DNA of 64,000 bases from Leptolyngbya sp. NIES-2104 (GCF_001485215.1 NZ_BBWW01000001.1:1364001-1428000); one strand, 5' to 3'; shown: positions 10,201-18,938, numbered from the stretch's first letter. The notes: generated by a model not told the origin, from the sequence alone. A program made the numbers and translations.

Positions 10201-10882
10201 CATCACCGGAGACGGACGCTGGTTGAGGTTAGCGCGATCGCTGCCTGTCCGAGTTCCGCCTGTATATCCGTCTGGTTGGGAAGATGATCAATTTTTAACG
10301 ATCGACTGGGAAACCGAATTACAGGGTCAAACCTTCTTCACATTAGAATCACCAAGTGATACAGAACTGGTTTCTGCCCCGAATGGAATGTATGATCGAA
10401 TTTTCGACTTGTCTCAGGGTACAGAACTTCAGCGAATTGCTGGATCGATCTTTGGCTCAATGCAGCAAATTCCGCTTCAGTCGGTTAGCTCCTATGTGTT
10501 TCCGTCTGGAGCCGGACTGTGGGCACTGCCGACCGTTTCTGGCATGTCCGGTGTGGGAATGTCTGGAGTCGGACTTTTCTCCGGGGGAGTTGTTCCAGTT
10601 CGTCCTCGGAAATTCTGGTTGGTTGCCGATGCGGAACTGATTGTGTATGGTGCAACTGAACCGGATGCCACAGTCACGATCGCAGGTGAAACCATTCCGC
10701 TCAGTCCAGACGGCACCTTCCGATTCCAATTGTCCTTCCAAGATGGTTTACTAGATTATCCGATCTTGGCAGTGGCAAAAGATGGCGAACAAACGCGATC
10801 GATTCATCTGAAGTTCACCCGCGAGACTCCGAGCCGAAACACCAACACCAAAGACGAAGCCCTCGACGAGTGGCAATCCTAA
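7277..10882 (+). CDS. Mosaic surface protein: PstS-like domain, membrane anchor, Gly/Ala repeats, DUF4912
   Basis: The 1201-residue product begins with a signal peptide (cleavage near LLAQA, residue 36). Residues about 48-290 resemble a phosphate-type periplasmic binding protein: VQIDGSSSMAAINQALEQRF, YSGTPTGLQAVRDGKADLAAIGRPL and a late FLGYAASESGQKIA. A membrane helix (PGWLWWLLPIGIGALLLGWW, about 358-378) is followed by RRRS. A Pro/Glu/acidic linker then contains five Gly/Ala-rich hydrophobic blocks (about residues 444, 545, 654, 744 and 828), each starting like GAIPGLAAMGG. Residues about 885-1005 form a DUF4912 domain (MPRDPQWAYAYWDIP). Phosphate binding is not proven; the domain may be structural or sense another ligand. 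The carbonic anhydrase gene follows 13 bases later, so the two may be co-transcribed. Confidence 0.8.
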   Translation: MLPNQKSSALGFAVLLTTVATVKPLDSIFVPSLLAQATPFPLPTSVPAGTTVQIDGSSSMAAINQALEQRFESQFSGSNINLNYSGTPTGLQAVRDGKADLAAIGRPLTQAERDQGLVPVSMGRGKIALIVSPENPFQGSITVPQFVRIVRGEITDWSELGGAPGKIRFVDRPDLSDTRAAFRNYSVFIQTPYEIGTTATRAGEDSTQAVAQQLGKDGLSFAPANQVLNQPNLRIVPMHNTLPTDPRYPFSQPFYYVHKADPSPGAAAFLGYAASESGQKIAQATETDPASLALNPATLLAAGSAGAASLNAGAGAGSSPSPTATASPGATGTASSGAVPEGSQAVAPNTSGQNDGGIPGWLWWLLPIGIGALLLGWWLRRRSTPTAEPPVAPPPPPTTVTPPPPPPLMNPTESDGTLASRTGSVINSDRQSIAEVQPPTIPPAAVLGAAGLAGAGALIGSGQTQPPETDLPPVEVPPTEIQPVETEILPVEATLPPVEPPIAEESIPVPDRPLVEIREMPPIETPTAQIEPPEAPPELDLPNGAILGAAGLGIAGTAAWMNRTRSSASPQTDLPESEPLSSLDAIEPLDEVEDAPLDQPPIELDVDDSPTVVDELVPVTDTNYTQLDLDTELQTPTIETGESAIVETPNSTQGVIPGIAAIGGTALGVAGLSALGNSEETTIESQTSEPELDTPTTIQSDSDPTLIDLSSELPLIESSSDPTLAESVEPISESVEDPNLIQGAIPGLAAMGGAAALGIAGMAATENDQSEIVENTSEPAIREPELSEIDAGTDLETAEFPEIISEEPDTIAEEPPIVSEVSEPNIVEAALPGMATVGGLGIAAGLMSDRENTTQTNVEAARFDVGQTDLSSETLASVDGGLPDLPNGYGDSRIVLMPRDPQWAYAYWDIPNEHKSEVRSQGGQSLVLRLYDVTDIDLERQSPHSLQQLECDELARDWYLPIPVSDRDYLIEIGYITGDGRWLRLARSLPVRVPPVYPSGWEDDQFLTIDWETELQGQTFFTLESPSDTELVSAPNGMYDRIFDLSQGTELQRIAGSIFGSMQQIPLQSVSSYVFPSGAGLWALPTVSGMSGVGMSGVGLFSGGVVPVRPRKFWLVADAELIVYGATEPDATVTIAGETIPLSPDGTFRFQLSFQDGLLDYPILAVAKDGEQTRSIHLKFTRETPSRNTNTKDEALDEWQS

Positions 10883-10895
10883 CAGGAAGGGAGCA

Positions 10896-11747
10896 ATGAA
10901 AAAGTTAATTCAAGGACACCAAAAGTTCCGAGAAAGTTACGTTCCAAGACACATTGATCAGCTAGAAGAGCTTTCACAGGGTCAAAAGCCGCGTGTATTG
11001 TTTATTACCTGTTCTGATTCCCGGATCGATCCGAATCTGATCACACAAGCGGACATCGGTGAACTGTTTATCATTCGCAATGCGGGTAATATCATTCCGC
11101 CTTACGGGGCGGCAAATGGCGGAGAAGGTGCGGCGGTTGAATATGCGCTGAACGCACTCGATATTCAGCAAATCATTGTCTGTGGTCATTCTCACTGCGG
11201 TGCGATGAAAGGATTGCTTCAGCTTGGAAAGCTCGAAGAAGAAATGCCGCTTGTGTATAGCTGGCTGAAGCATTCTGAAGCGACTCGGCGACTGGTGAGA
11301 GAAAATTACACCCAGTACAAGGGTGAAGAACTGTTAGAAATAACGATCGCTGAAAATGTCCTCACCCAGATTGAAAATCTCAAAACTTACCCGATCGTTC
11401 ACTCACGTCTGTATCAGCGCAAACTCGAAATTTTTGCTTGGATCTACCACTTAGAAACGGGTGAAGTTCTCGCGTTTGATCCTGAAACTCATTCGTATGT
11501 TCCGCCGCAAACGATGCTTTCTATCCATGAAACGGGCGATGTGATTCCAGGCATATTTGAGAAAACGAGCGCTCCTGCCGTCGCGTGTAAATTGCTGCAA
11601 CGCACTCCAGCAGCAGAAGCGGGAGCGGCACGATCTCTAGAACCAATGTCACAAACCGTTCATGCAGAAACTCCGGTCGATTTGATGCCTTGGCTGACTC
11701 CCGAACAAGCAGAACGGATTTATCGCGGTTCACTGGCTCGACCGTAA
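10896..11747 (+). CDS. ccaA: Beta-class carbonic anhydrase (carboxysomal CcaA/IcfA type)
   Basis: The 283-residue enzyme reversibly hydrates CO2 to bicarbonate using zinc. The ligands are visible: Cys39 and the Asp41/Arg43 dyad in CSDSRID, then His98 and Cys101 in GHSHCG. These positions and the length match the cyanobacterial carboxysomal enzymes, which carry a C-terminal extension past the catalytic core of about 200 residues. The tail here ends in WLTPEQAERIYRGS, which fits IcfA-type proteins. It probably supplies CO2 to Rubisco inside carboxysomes. It lies directly downstream of the DUF4912 gene and ends in a terminator at 11772-11800. Confidence 0.9.
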   Translation: MKKLIQGHQKFRESYVPRHIDQLEELSQGQKPRVLFITCSDSRIDPNLITQADIGELFIIRNAGNIIPPYGAANGGEGAAVEYALNALDIQQIIVCGHSHCGAMKGLLQLGKLEEEMPLVYSWLKHSEATRRLVRENYTQYKGEELLEITIAENVLTQIENLKTYPIVHSRLYQRKLEIFAWIYHLETGEVLAFDPETHSYVPPQTMLSIHETGDVIPGIFEKTSAPAVACKLLQRTPAAEAGAARSLEPMSQTVHAETPVDLMPWLTPEQAERIYRGSLARP

Positions 11748-11771
11748 TTGATTGAATCTCGATCGTATTTA

Positions 11772-11800
11772 GGATGTTCAGCCATTGGACATCCATTTTT
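11772..11800 (+). terminator. Terminator between ccaA and ogt
   Basis: GGATGT and ACATCC pair, extended by a partial CA/TG, around a short loop, followed by ATTTTT. It lies 24 bases after the ccaA stop and just before the ogt start. Confidence 0.6.
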
Positions 11801-11809
11801 ATAGGAACT

Positions 11810-12319
11810 ATGTACTACAAAGAGTTCATTAGCTCGATCGGCAAATTGCTCCTAACTTCAAACGGTAGATCGCTGACCGGACTATATCTGCAAGGACAAA
11901 AACACTTTCCAGAACAAACCACAGACTGGAAAGAATTCGCTGAGCTTGACTTATTCATCGAAGCTGAAAAACAACTTGCAGCGTATTTTGCTCATCAGCG
12001 GCAACAATTCGATCTGCCTCTTGATCCGATCGGAACTCCTTTCCAGAAGCAAGTCTGGGAACAACTCCAACAAATTCCCTATGGTGCAACAATCTCTTAC
12101 GGAACATTAGCCAAACAGATTGGTATTCCAACTGCATCACGGGCTGTAGGAGCCGCGAATGGACGAAATCCGATCTCGATCGTGGTTCCCTGCCACCGAG
12201 TAATCGCAACATCTGGAAAGATGACAGGTTATGCGGGAGGAGTCGATCGAAAACAATGGCTCCTTCAACACGAGCAAGCAAAAGCTGATTCTATTTCTAA
12301 TCTAGTCAATGGATGTTAG
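11810..12319 (+). CDS. ogt: Methylated-DNA--protein-cysteine methyltransferase
   Basis: The 169-residue suicide enzyme removes O6-methyl groups from guanine in DNA by transferring them to its own cysteine. The active-site motif PCHRV is present with Cys128. Flanking family signatures TPFQKQVWEQLQQIPYG and GRNPISIVVPCHRV are intact, as is the helix-turn-helix arginine region SRAVGAANG. I chose the ATG at 11810 because AGGAAC precedes it, MYYKEF fits the family start, and the in-frame ATG at 11774 falls within the preceding terminator. The last 13 residues (AKADSISNLVNGC) look atypical. A second copy of this gene's 3' end lies at 13008-13067, beyond a toxin-antitoxin pair, so the present C-terminus was probably rebuilt. 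Confidence 0.9.
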   Translation: MYYKEFISSIGKLLLTSNGRSLTGLYLQGQKHFPEQTTDWKEFAELDLFIEAEKQLAAYFAHQRQQFDLPLDPIGTPFQKQVWEQLQQIPYGATISYGTLAKQIGIPTASRAVGAANGRNPISIVVPCHRVIATSGKMTGYAGGVDRKQWLLQHEQAKADSISNLVNGC

Positions 12320-12620
12320 CAATCACACTACCAATTTCTTGAGGCGTTGCACCTGTCGCTAACATTGCACGAATTAATAGCTCGATCGACACGGAAGCAT
12401 CCCCATTTTCCGCCTTGGCAATTCGGGGCTGGCTAGAGTGAATTTTCTCTGCTAGTTGAGCCTGTGTCATGTTTTGCTGCCATCGCGCTTTGAGACTCTG
12501 ACTTAAAGCGAGTTTGATTTCAATCAAGGTACTTTCTTCCGAACTTAGTTCCAGAAATTCCGAAACTGTACCTACTTTCCAACCCTTTGCTTCTAATCGT
12601 CTTTGTTTCTCTTGATCCAT
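12306..12620 (-). CDS. higA: XRE-type antitoxin (HigA-like)
   Basis: A 104-residue DNA-binding antitoxin. The C-terminal half holds a helix-turn-helix of the XRE type: MTQAQLAEKIHSSQPRIAKAE, then SIELLIRAMLATGATPQEIG. The N-terminal part (residues 1-40) would wrap the toxin. Such proteins neutralise the partner toxin and repress their shared promoter. The toxin gene lies four bases upstream in the same direction, which is the HigB-HigA order. Its 3' end overlaps the 3' end of ogt by 14 bases on the opposite strand. Confidence 0.85.
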   Translation of the reverse strand: MDQEKQRRLEAKGWKVGTVSEFLELSSEESTLIEIKLALSQSLKARWQQNMTQAQLAEKIHSSQPRIAKAENGDASVSIELLIRAMLATGATPQEIGSVIANIH

Positions 12621-12624
12621 CGTT

Positions 12625-12963
12625 CTAATCCTGGATATCTTTATCGTATTTGCTCAATCGCTTTTGACAGTTCTCAATGATTTGATCTGGAGTCGTTTGT
12701 GTCGTTTTACTGAATACTTCTATGATCAGGATTAAATCTTCATCAATACGGTAGATAATTCTCCAATTTTTATCAACATCTCGAATTCTTAACTCATGGC
12801 AATGTGCCCCGATACTGGGCATCGGTCGCGAGTGTGGAAGTTCAAGGTTTTCGCCTTGCTGCAAGCGTCTAAGCAAAAAACCTGCTTCCAGTCGGGCTTC
12901 CTGACTGAAAGGTGGAGTTTTAATCTCACCTCTTAGCCAAACTAAAGGCTTATCGTCGTCCAT
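12625..12963 (-). CDS. higB: RelE/HigB-type mRNA interferase toxin
   Basis: The 112-residue product belongs to the RelE/ParE superfamily, Gp49/HigB-like branch. Diagnostic stretches are EARLEAGFLLRRLQQGE, the substrate-proximal HCHELRIRDVDKNWRIIYRI and the C-terminal EVFSKTTQTTPDQIIENCQKR. Family members cleave ribosome-bound mRNA. The toxin gene precedes its antitoxin by four bases. The pair appears to have been inserted at the end of ogt, since a 42-bp near-identical copy of the ogt tail flanks it on both sides. Confidence 0.85.
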   Translation of the reverse strand: MDDDKPLVWLRGEIKTPPFSQEARLEAGFLLRRLQQGENLELPHSRPMPSIGAHCHELRIRDVDKNWRIIYRIDEDLILIIEVFSKTTQTTPDQIIENCQKRLSKYDKDIQD

Positions 12964-13007
12964 TCCTTTTTATACCATATTTGATCTATTTGATCGTGCG
13001 AAATGTT

Positions 13008-13067
13008 GAAGGAGTCGATCGTAAACAATGGCTCCTCCACCACGAGCAATTTCAAAACGCAAGCTGT
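13008..13067 (+). pseudogene. Detached copy of the ogt 3' end
   Basis: The 42 bases at 13008-13049 match 12236-12277 in ogt at 38 of 42 positions. Read in the same frame they give EGVDRKQWLLHHEQ against GGVDRKQWLLQHEQ in Ogt, then FQNASC and a TGA at 13065-13067. Homology stops abruptly upstream of 13008. The fragment's end overlaps the 3' end of the TPR-like gene on the other strand. It is either the original ogt terminus displaced by insertion of higBA or the remnant of a tandem second ogt. Confidence 0.75.
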
Positions 13068-15058
13068 TGAACGATCGTTCTAAGCGTTTCTTGCTCTGCT
13101 GAACTGAGTGTGAAATCGGAACTAGCATAACGATTCATTAGTCCTAGCAACGTCTCTGTTTTACTTGCTGGATGCTGCATTCGCTGAATCGTTTTGATGG
13201 CTTCCGTGTATTGATTTCGATTTGCATACTCATATGCGATCGTACTCAGTCCCTCATCCCGTTTCTCAGCATCACTAAATCCAGTAATGACTTCAACCCA
13301 ACTCGCTAGATTGAGCGAATCGGTTTCTGTGTAGCGCAAAATTTCAGCGATCGCAGTTTCTCGCTCCGCTGGATCTTTAATCAATTTCATCAATGCTAAA
13401 ACCTGTTCAGCACTCTGAGAATGTTCTGCAAATTCTAGATAGGTTCTAAACATGGATGTAAGCGTAGAAGTTTCTAGCTGAGTCGATTGTGTTAACTCAA
13501 ACGCCTGTAATAGCATCGCTGAACCTTTTTCGATTTGCCCGCTCTTCGTGTAATCGGCTGCAATGCTCGTCAATGCTGCTGCACGTTGACTGATGGATGG
13601 AATCGATCGAGCAATTTGAATCGCTCGATCGAAGTCCTTCACCTTCATATAGTGCTGAACTAAACTAATCCAAGCTTCGTTTTGGTTCGCAATGGCGGCA
13701 ATCCGTTCTACTCGCTCATAGTCCCCAACATTCTCGAACAGTCTGAATAAATCACCTGCTTGCTCTTGCCAAACCGCGATCGGGAATTGTTGAATTTGAC
13801 GTGCGATCGCAATCGCTTCATTCTTCTGATCTACACTTTCGTAAGTGATTGCAAGGTGCACAAGTGCGGCGGCTTTTTCCTGTGGATCAGAGATTTGCTG
13901 AACGAGATTGCGCGATCGCGTTAAAAGCTCACTCGCTCTCTGTGTTCTGCCTTTCTCATAGAGTTGACTTGCAAATCCGTTCAGGGTTGCGGCTTGCCAA
14001 GACGGATCATCAGAAGCTTGAAGCGCTTTTTCGAGTAACTGCAAAGCATGATTGAGTTGATTCACCTGCATGAATCCTTCTGCAAGGTGGCTTAGACTGA
14101 GTGAATCATCCGCCCGCGAATCAGTCAATATATCGATCGTGCGAGCGTTGCTTAACAGTCTTTGCTCTGCTCGGTTTAAGAGTTCAGTCGCTTTTTCAGT
14201 TTGCTCAAGATCGATCAAAAGTTGAGCGACGAAAAGCTCATCATCGCTGAACTCTGGAAGAAAACGATACACGCGATCGAGCGTTTGCTGAAACAGTTGA
14301 GCTTTTCCTGCCTCTCGGTAGCCTTGCGCTAATTCAATCAACAAATGCGCCTGCTGTCTTCGTCTGTCTTGTTGCCGAAATTGCGCGAGAAGTTCAGGAG
14401 AAATCTTAGCGGTTTCAGGCTGATCAGAAAGTGTATCCGCAATACTAGATTCTACAGTCTCGATCAGTTTAAACGCACCTTCAGGATTGTTCGCTTCGAC
14501 TTCGGCACGAATTGCAACACTCAATGAAAAGCTGGTGGTTGTGCTTCTTCCAAAAGGGTCTTTGATCTGGTCAATCACCTTCAAGGCTTGATCATATTGA
14601 CCGTTCAGCGCATAGCGAAAGGCAATTTGGTTTAAGGCTTTGTCTTTTTCCTCAGAAGCGGGCAGTGGAGTGACGATCGCAAAAGCTTCTACCAAAATCT
14701 TCTCGATTTCGCGTTTTGGAAGTTTGGAAGCTTGATAGGTTCCAGCAATATCTGCTAGAGCTTCGGCTCTCTTGATCGGATTGTCGATCGCTTGAATCGC
14801 GGTATATGCCTGTTTCAGCAACATCTCACGCTGCTGAACATTGATCGCGTATCCAGCAAGACTGATTTGAACTTTTGCTTTTTCTTCTGGATCTCGAATC
14901 TTCTCGGATAAAGCGATCGCAGTTTCTATCAATGTTTGCGTAACTGCATCTTGCTTATTGGCTCGACAAGGAATGCTACGATCGCAAGCCTGAGCAGGAA
15001 ATGTGACGACACTGAATGTTGCAAGTGTGAGCGCGATCGCAATACCAAACTGCTGCAT
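13052..15058 (-). CDS. Secreted TPR-like helical repeat protein
   Basis: A 668-residue protein with a clear signal peptide (IALTLATFSVVTFPAQA, cleavage near residue 24) followed by many helix-turn-helix units of about 34-37 residues. Typical units include EEKAKVQISLAGYAINVQQ, IKRAEALADIAGTYQ, EEKDKALNQIAFRYALNGQYDQAL, KAAALVHLAITYES and KRDEGLSTIAYEYANRNQYTEA. These resemble tetratricopeptide repeats, so the protein is probably a periplasmic or exported binding scaffold. No catalytic motif is visible. The partner is unknown. Its 3' end overlaps the displaced ogt tail. Confidence 0.8.
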   Translation of the reverse strand: MQQFGIAIALTLATFSVVTFPAQACDRSIPCRANKQDAVTQTLIETAIALSEKIRDPEEKAKVQISLAGYAINVQQREMLLKQAYTAIQAIDNPIKRAEALADIAGTYQASKLPKREIEKILVEAFAIVTPLPASEEKDKALNQIAFRYALNGQYDQALKVIDQIKDPFGRSTTTSFSLSVAIRAEVEANNPEGAFKLIETVESSIADTLSDQPETAKISPELLAQFRQQDRRRQQAHLLIELAQGYREAGKAQLFQQTLDRVYRFLPEFSDDELFVAQLLIDLEQTEKATELLNRAEQRLLSNARTIDILTDSRADDSLSLSHLAEGFMQVNQLNHALQLLEKALQASDDPSWQAATLNGFASQLYEKGRTQRASELLTRSRNLVQQISDPQEKAAALVHLAITYESVDQKNEAIAIARQIQQFPIAVWQEQAGDLFRLFENVGDYERVERIAAIANQNEAWISLVQHYMKVKDFDRAIQIARSIPSISQRAAALTSIAADYTKSGQIEKGSAMLLQAFELTQSTQLETSTLTSMFRTYLEFAEHSQSAEQVLALMKLIKDPAERETAIAEILRYTETDSLNLASWVEVITGFSDAEKRDEGLSTIAYEYANRNQYTEAIKTIQRMQHPASKTETLLGLMNRYASSDFTLSSAEQETLRTIVQQLAF

Positions 15059-15104
15059 AACTTTTCTGAATGAACTTCTCTCTCAGAGTGCCCATTCAGC
15101 AATG

Positions 15105-16133
15105 CTAAGATTTCCGAGACAGATCCATCAAATTACAGAGCTTGTAAATCGTTCTGGCTGCAACATTCCCATCCCATTCTGCATTGCCAATTTCTACGAC
15201 ATCAAAGCCGATCACGTTCCGTCCACTATTGACCACTTCGCGGAACAGACAAAAGGCTTGCTCTAGCTCTAATCCACCCGGTACAGGCGTTCCTGTTGTG
15301 GGACAAAGCTTTGGATCAAATCCATCTACATCTACACTGATGTACACCTCTTGCGGTAGTTCTGACACAATCTGCTGACAAGTTTCAAGCCAAGGAACTC
15401 CCGCAAATTGTTTCTGTTTCAGCATCGGATCGAAGTAAGTCGAGATTCGACCATTAGAATCACGAATTAAGTTCACTTCATCTAAGCAAACATCCCGAAT
15501 TCCCACTTGAACGAGTTTGGTCATTTGTGGCAGTTTTAGCACGTTATACATAATCGATGCGTGTGAATACTCAAAGCCTTCGTAAGCTTCACGTAAGTCC
15601 GCATGAGCATCGATGTGTAGGATTCCAAAGTTCTTGTAGTGTTGTGCGATCGCGCTTAAACACCCCAACGGCACACTATGATCGCCACCCACAACCGCAA
15701 CCCGTTTTCCTTGCTTCAGGAGTTGATCCGATTGTTCAAACAGCCATTGATTGAGTTCTTTACAGCCTTGATTTATAGCTTCTAGAAGCTGAGTGAGTTC
15801 AGTATCAAGCGGTTGTCCGATCGATAATCGATCGATAATTTTTGCAGCATCAGATCGGAGACGGTCACTACGATCAAGAATCTGCTGTGAAATCTCAGGC
15901 ATAAAAATCCCTTGCTTCCACCCGTCCGGATTGTCAAAGTCGTATAAATCAAGCTGTGAGGAAGCATTCAGCATCGCTTCGACTCCACGTGCTGTCCCTG
16001 CGCTGTATGAAACCGTCACTTCCCAAGGTACACCGAGAACAATTAAATTTGCCGAGTCTTGATCAAATGGCAATCCGAACAGTCGCCCGACGACACCCAC
16101 ACCACTCGGATCGTAGTTTTGTAAATCTGTCAT
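15105..16133 (-). CDS. speB: Ureohydrolase (agmatinase/arginase family)
   Basis: This 342-residue enzyme belongs to the binuclear-metal ureohydrolases. Ligand motifs are intact: GGDHSVPLG, HIDAHADLREAYEG and SVDVDGFDP, with a late GFDVVEIG. The family hydrolyses a guanidino group to release urea (arginase, agmatinase, guanidinobutyrase) and, in cyanobacteria, includes a guanidine hydrolase. Substrate cannot be fixed by reading alone; agmatinase is the default. The start is six bases after the stop of a HicB-like gene, suggesting joint transcription. Confidence 0.8.
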   Translation of the reverse strand: MTDLQNYDPSGVGVVGRLFGLPFDQDSANLIVLGVPWEVTVSYSAGTARGVEAMLNASSQLDLYDFDNPDGWKQGIFMPEISQQILDRSDRLRSDAAKIIDRLSIGQPLDTELTQLLEAINQGCKELNQWLFEQSDQLLKQGKRVAVVGGDHSVPLGCLSAIAQHYKNFGILHIDAHADLREAYEGFEYSHASIMYNVLKLPQMTKLVQVGIRDVCLDEVNLIRDSNGRISTYFDPMLKQKQFAGVPWLETCQQIVSELPQEVYISVDVDGFDPKLCPTTGTPVPGGLELEQAFCLFREVVNSGRNVIGFDVVEIGNAEWDGNVAARTIYKLCNLMDLSRKS

Positions 16134-16139
16134 TTTTTC

Positions 16140-16361
16140 CTAAGCAGTTTGAAGAGTTTGTCCAAAGATTTGGGGTTCGGGGAGAGGCTCGCCTTCTGCG
16201 GCAGATTCGACGAGCAGTTCTAACACTTCCTGTGCATTCTGAAGCGCTTCTTCGTAAGTTTTGCCATGTGTGTGACAAAGCTCTTCCCATTCCGGCAAGC
16301 CCACCACGTAACATTGGTCTTCGTCTGACCATTGAATTAGGATGCTGTATCGACATTTCAT
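16140..16361 (-). CDS. Solitary HicB-like protein
   Basis: A 73-residue single-domain protein with the partial RNase H-like fold of HicB antitoxins: YSILIQWSDEDQCYVVGLPE, then the helix TYEEALQNAQEVLELLVESA. It lacks the C-terminal DNA-binding extension found in regulatory HicB proteins, and no hicA toxin gene is adjacent. It sits between leuS (15 bases upstream) and the ureohydrolase (6 bases downstream), all on the minus strand. It is probably an orphan of the family that is common in cyanobacteria; function unknown. Confidence 0.8.
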   Translation of the reverse strand: MKCRYSILIQWSDEDQCYVVGLPEWEELCHTHGKTYEEALQNAQEVLELLVESAAEGEPLPEPQIFGQTLQTA

Positions 16362-16376
16362 CTCTATGGCTCCCTT

Positions 16377-18938
16377 CTACACCACAACAAAGTTCACGAG
16401 CTTTCCAGGGACAACAATTACTTTCTTGATCTCTTTGCCTTCAATATAGCGTTTTGCAATCTCTGACTCTCGTGCAAGTTGTTCTAACGCGGCTTTATCG
16501 TCTGCGATCGCAGTTGCCGCCTCGATCGTTCCACGAGTTTTACCCAAGATCTGAATCACGATCGTTTTCTCATCAGCAATTAAGGCATTCGGATCAACGA
16601 TCGGGAAAGATTGCAAATGAATTGAGTCAGAATGCCCGATCGAATGCCACAACTCTTCAGCAATGTGAGGAGCAAACGGCGCTAACAATCGCAGCAAAGT
16701 GTCGATTCCTTCGGCGAACACAGGCGAATCTTTTTGAGCAAAATCACTTAGGGCATTGCTCAACTTCATCAGTTCAGAAACTGCGGTATTGAATTGATAG
16801 TCACCTTGCAAATCTTCGGTGATTTCTTTGATAGCAATGTGAATCGATCGACGTAAATCTTTTTCTGCTTTGGTGAGTTCCGTTGCAGTTCGATGGTTCA
16901 AGGTCGATTCTGTTACCAATCGCCACACCCGATTGAGAAATCGGAACTGTCCTTCGACATCTGCATCTTCCCACTCCAGATCCTTTTCGGGTGGAGCTTT
17001 GAACAAAATAAACATCCGGGCTGTATCTGCACCATATCGATCAACCACATCACCTGGTGCAACGCCGTTGTACTTCGATTTAGACATTTTCTCGAAAACA
17101 ACGTCCAGTTTTTCACCCGTCACTGGATCGATCGGATTGCTCGGATCTTTCACATTAGCAGGAAGCACATACTTCCCGGTTGTCGGATTTTTGTAGGTTC
17201 TACCTTGCACCATGCCTTGAGTTAACAAGCGCTCAAAGGGTTCATCGAAGTTGAGTAAACCTCGATCGCGCAATACTTTCGTAAAAAATCGCGAGTACAG
17301 TAAGTGCAAAATTGCGTGTTCAATCCCGCCCACATACTGATCAACAGGCATCCAATCGTTCGTAATTGCCTGATCAAACACAGCTTGATCATTGTTCGCG
17401 TCGGGATAGCGCAAGAAGTACCACGACGAATCGATGAAGGTATCCATCGTGTCTGTTTCGCGTTTTGCAGGCGTTCCACAGCTTGGACAAGGAACATTCA
17501 GCCAGGATTCTAACTGAGTTAAAGGTGAGCCACCTTTACCAGAAAATTCGACGTTCTCAGGCAACGCAACAGGTAGATTTGTTTCGGGAACGGCTCCACA
17601 GTTTGGACAATGAATGATTGGAATCGGTGCGCCCCAGTATCTTTGACGTGAGATCAACCAATCTCTTAAGCGATAGTTTGAAGTGCCTTTGCCTTTTTGC
17701 TTGGATTCGAGAAATGCGATCGCACTTTCCACACTCTGACCCTTTCCTTTCCCTGCCGGGACTCCATCTAATTCTCCGGAGTTCACCATCACCCCTTCAC
17801 CCGGATAAGCCTCGGTCATCGTGGCACTATCCAAAGTTTGATCGCCTGGCTGAACAACCATTTTGATCGGCAAATCGAATTTTTTAGCAAACTCAAAATC
17901 CCGCTGATCGTGTGCCGGAACTGCCATAATCGCACCTGTTCCATAGTCCACCAGCACATAGTCTGCAATCCAGATCGGAATGCGCTGATCGTTTACAGGA
18001 TTGATTGCATAGCTGCCCGTCCAAACACCCGTTTTTTCTTGACCTTCTGCGGTTCGATCGAGATCACTCTTTGCCGCCGCCGCTTCTTGATACTGCTTGA
18101 TTGCTTCTGATTGTTCCGATGTGGTCAATTTCTCTACTAACGGGTGCTCCGGAGACAGCACCATAAATGACGCGCCCCACAGCGTGTCCGGGCGAGTCGT
18201 AAACACCACAATGTCGTCGCCTGCTTCCGTTTTGAAGGTGACTTGTGCGCCTGTGGATTTGCCGATCCAGTTCGCCTGCATTAACTTAACGCGATCGGGC
18301 CATCCGGTCAGCTTGTCCAAATCCACTAACAATTGTTCTGCATAGTCGGTGATCTTCAAAAACCACTGACGCAATAATTTTCGCTCTACTTTCGCACCTG
18401 ATCGCCAAGATCGTCCTTCAGCATCGACCTGCTCATTTGCTAAAACGGTTTGATCGATCGGGTCCCAGTTCACCGTTGCTTCTTTCTGATACGCTAAGCC
18501 CGCTTTGAAAAACTCCAGAAAGATCCATTGCGTCCAGCGGTAATAATCTGGTGAACAAGTTGCTAGTTCTTTTGACCAATCGAACGAGATGCCCAATTGT
18601 TTCAACTGGTCGCGCATCTGATCGATATTTTGATACGTCCATTTCGCGGGAGGAACGCCCCGTTCGATCGCGGCATTTTCCGCAGGCAACCCGAACGCAT
18701 CCCAACCCATCGGATTTAGCACCCGATGACCTTGCATCCTTTTTAATCGGGCGATCACATCCACGATCGTATACACCCGCACATGACCCATGTGGAGATT
18801 CCCAGACGGATAGGGAAACATCGATAGCGCGTAAAACTTCGGCTTATCGCTGGCTTCAGGCGTTTTGTCCAGATTTGCGGCTGTCCAAGCTTGCTGCCAT
18901 TTTGTTTCGATCTCAGCGGGGATATAACGGGACTCCAC
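16377..18938 (-). CDS. leuS: Leucyl-tRNA synthetase
   Basis: The 853-residue class I aminoacyl-tRNA synthetase charges tRNA-Leu in the cytoplasm. It has the HIGH-type motif as HMGH (residues 49-52, in [15 protein letters not shown]) and the KMSKS loop ([16 protein letters not shown]). The CP1 editing insert carries [20 protein letters not shown] and the [15 protein letters not shown] motif with its discriminating Asp. A zinc-type CPNCG...CPSCG pair is also present, followed by [13 protein letters not shown]. Length is as expected for bacteria. A HicB-like gene follows 15 bases downstream. Confidence 0.97.
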   Translation of the reverse strand: MESRYIPAEIETKWQQAWTAANLDKTPEASDKPKFYALSMFPYPSGNLHMGHVRVYTIVDVIARLKRMQGHRVLNPMGWDAFGLPAENAAIERGVPPAKWTYQNIDQMRDQLKQLGISFDWSKELATCSPDYYRWTQWIFLEFFKAGLAYQKEATVNWDPIDQTVLANEQVDAEGRSWRSGAKVERKLLRQWFLKITDYAEQLLVDLDKLTGWPDRVKLMQANWIGKSTGAQVTFKTEAGDDIVVFTTRPDTLWGASFMVLSPEHPLVEKLTTSEQSEAIKQYQEAAAAKSDLDRTAEGQEKTGVWTGSYAINPVNDQRIPIWIADYVLVDYGTGAIMAVPAHDQRDFEFAKKFDLPIKMVVQPGDQTLDSATMTEAYPGEGVMVNSGELDGVPAGKGKGQSVESAIAFLESKQKGKGTSNYRLRDWLISRQRYWGAPIPIIHCPNCGAVPETNLPVALPENVEFSGKGGSPLTQLESWLNVPCPSCGTPAKRETDTMDTFIDSSWYFLRYPDANNDQAVFDQAITNDWMPVDQYVGGIEHAILHLLYSRFFTKVLRDRGLLNFDEPFERLLTQGMVQGRTYKNPTTGKYVLPANVKDPSNPIDPVTGEKLDVVFEKMSKSKYNGVAPGDVVDRYGADTARMFILFKAPPEKDLEWEDADVEGQFRFLNRVWRLVTESTLNHRTATELTKAEKDLRRSIHIAIKEITEDLQGDYQFNTAVSELMKLSNALSDFAQKDSPVFAEGIDTLLRLLAPFAPHIAEELWHSIGHSDSIHLQSFPIVDPNALIADEKTIVIQILGKTRGTIEAATAIADDKAALEQLARESEIAKRYIEGKEIKKVIVVPGKLVNFVVV

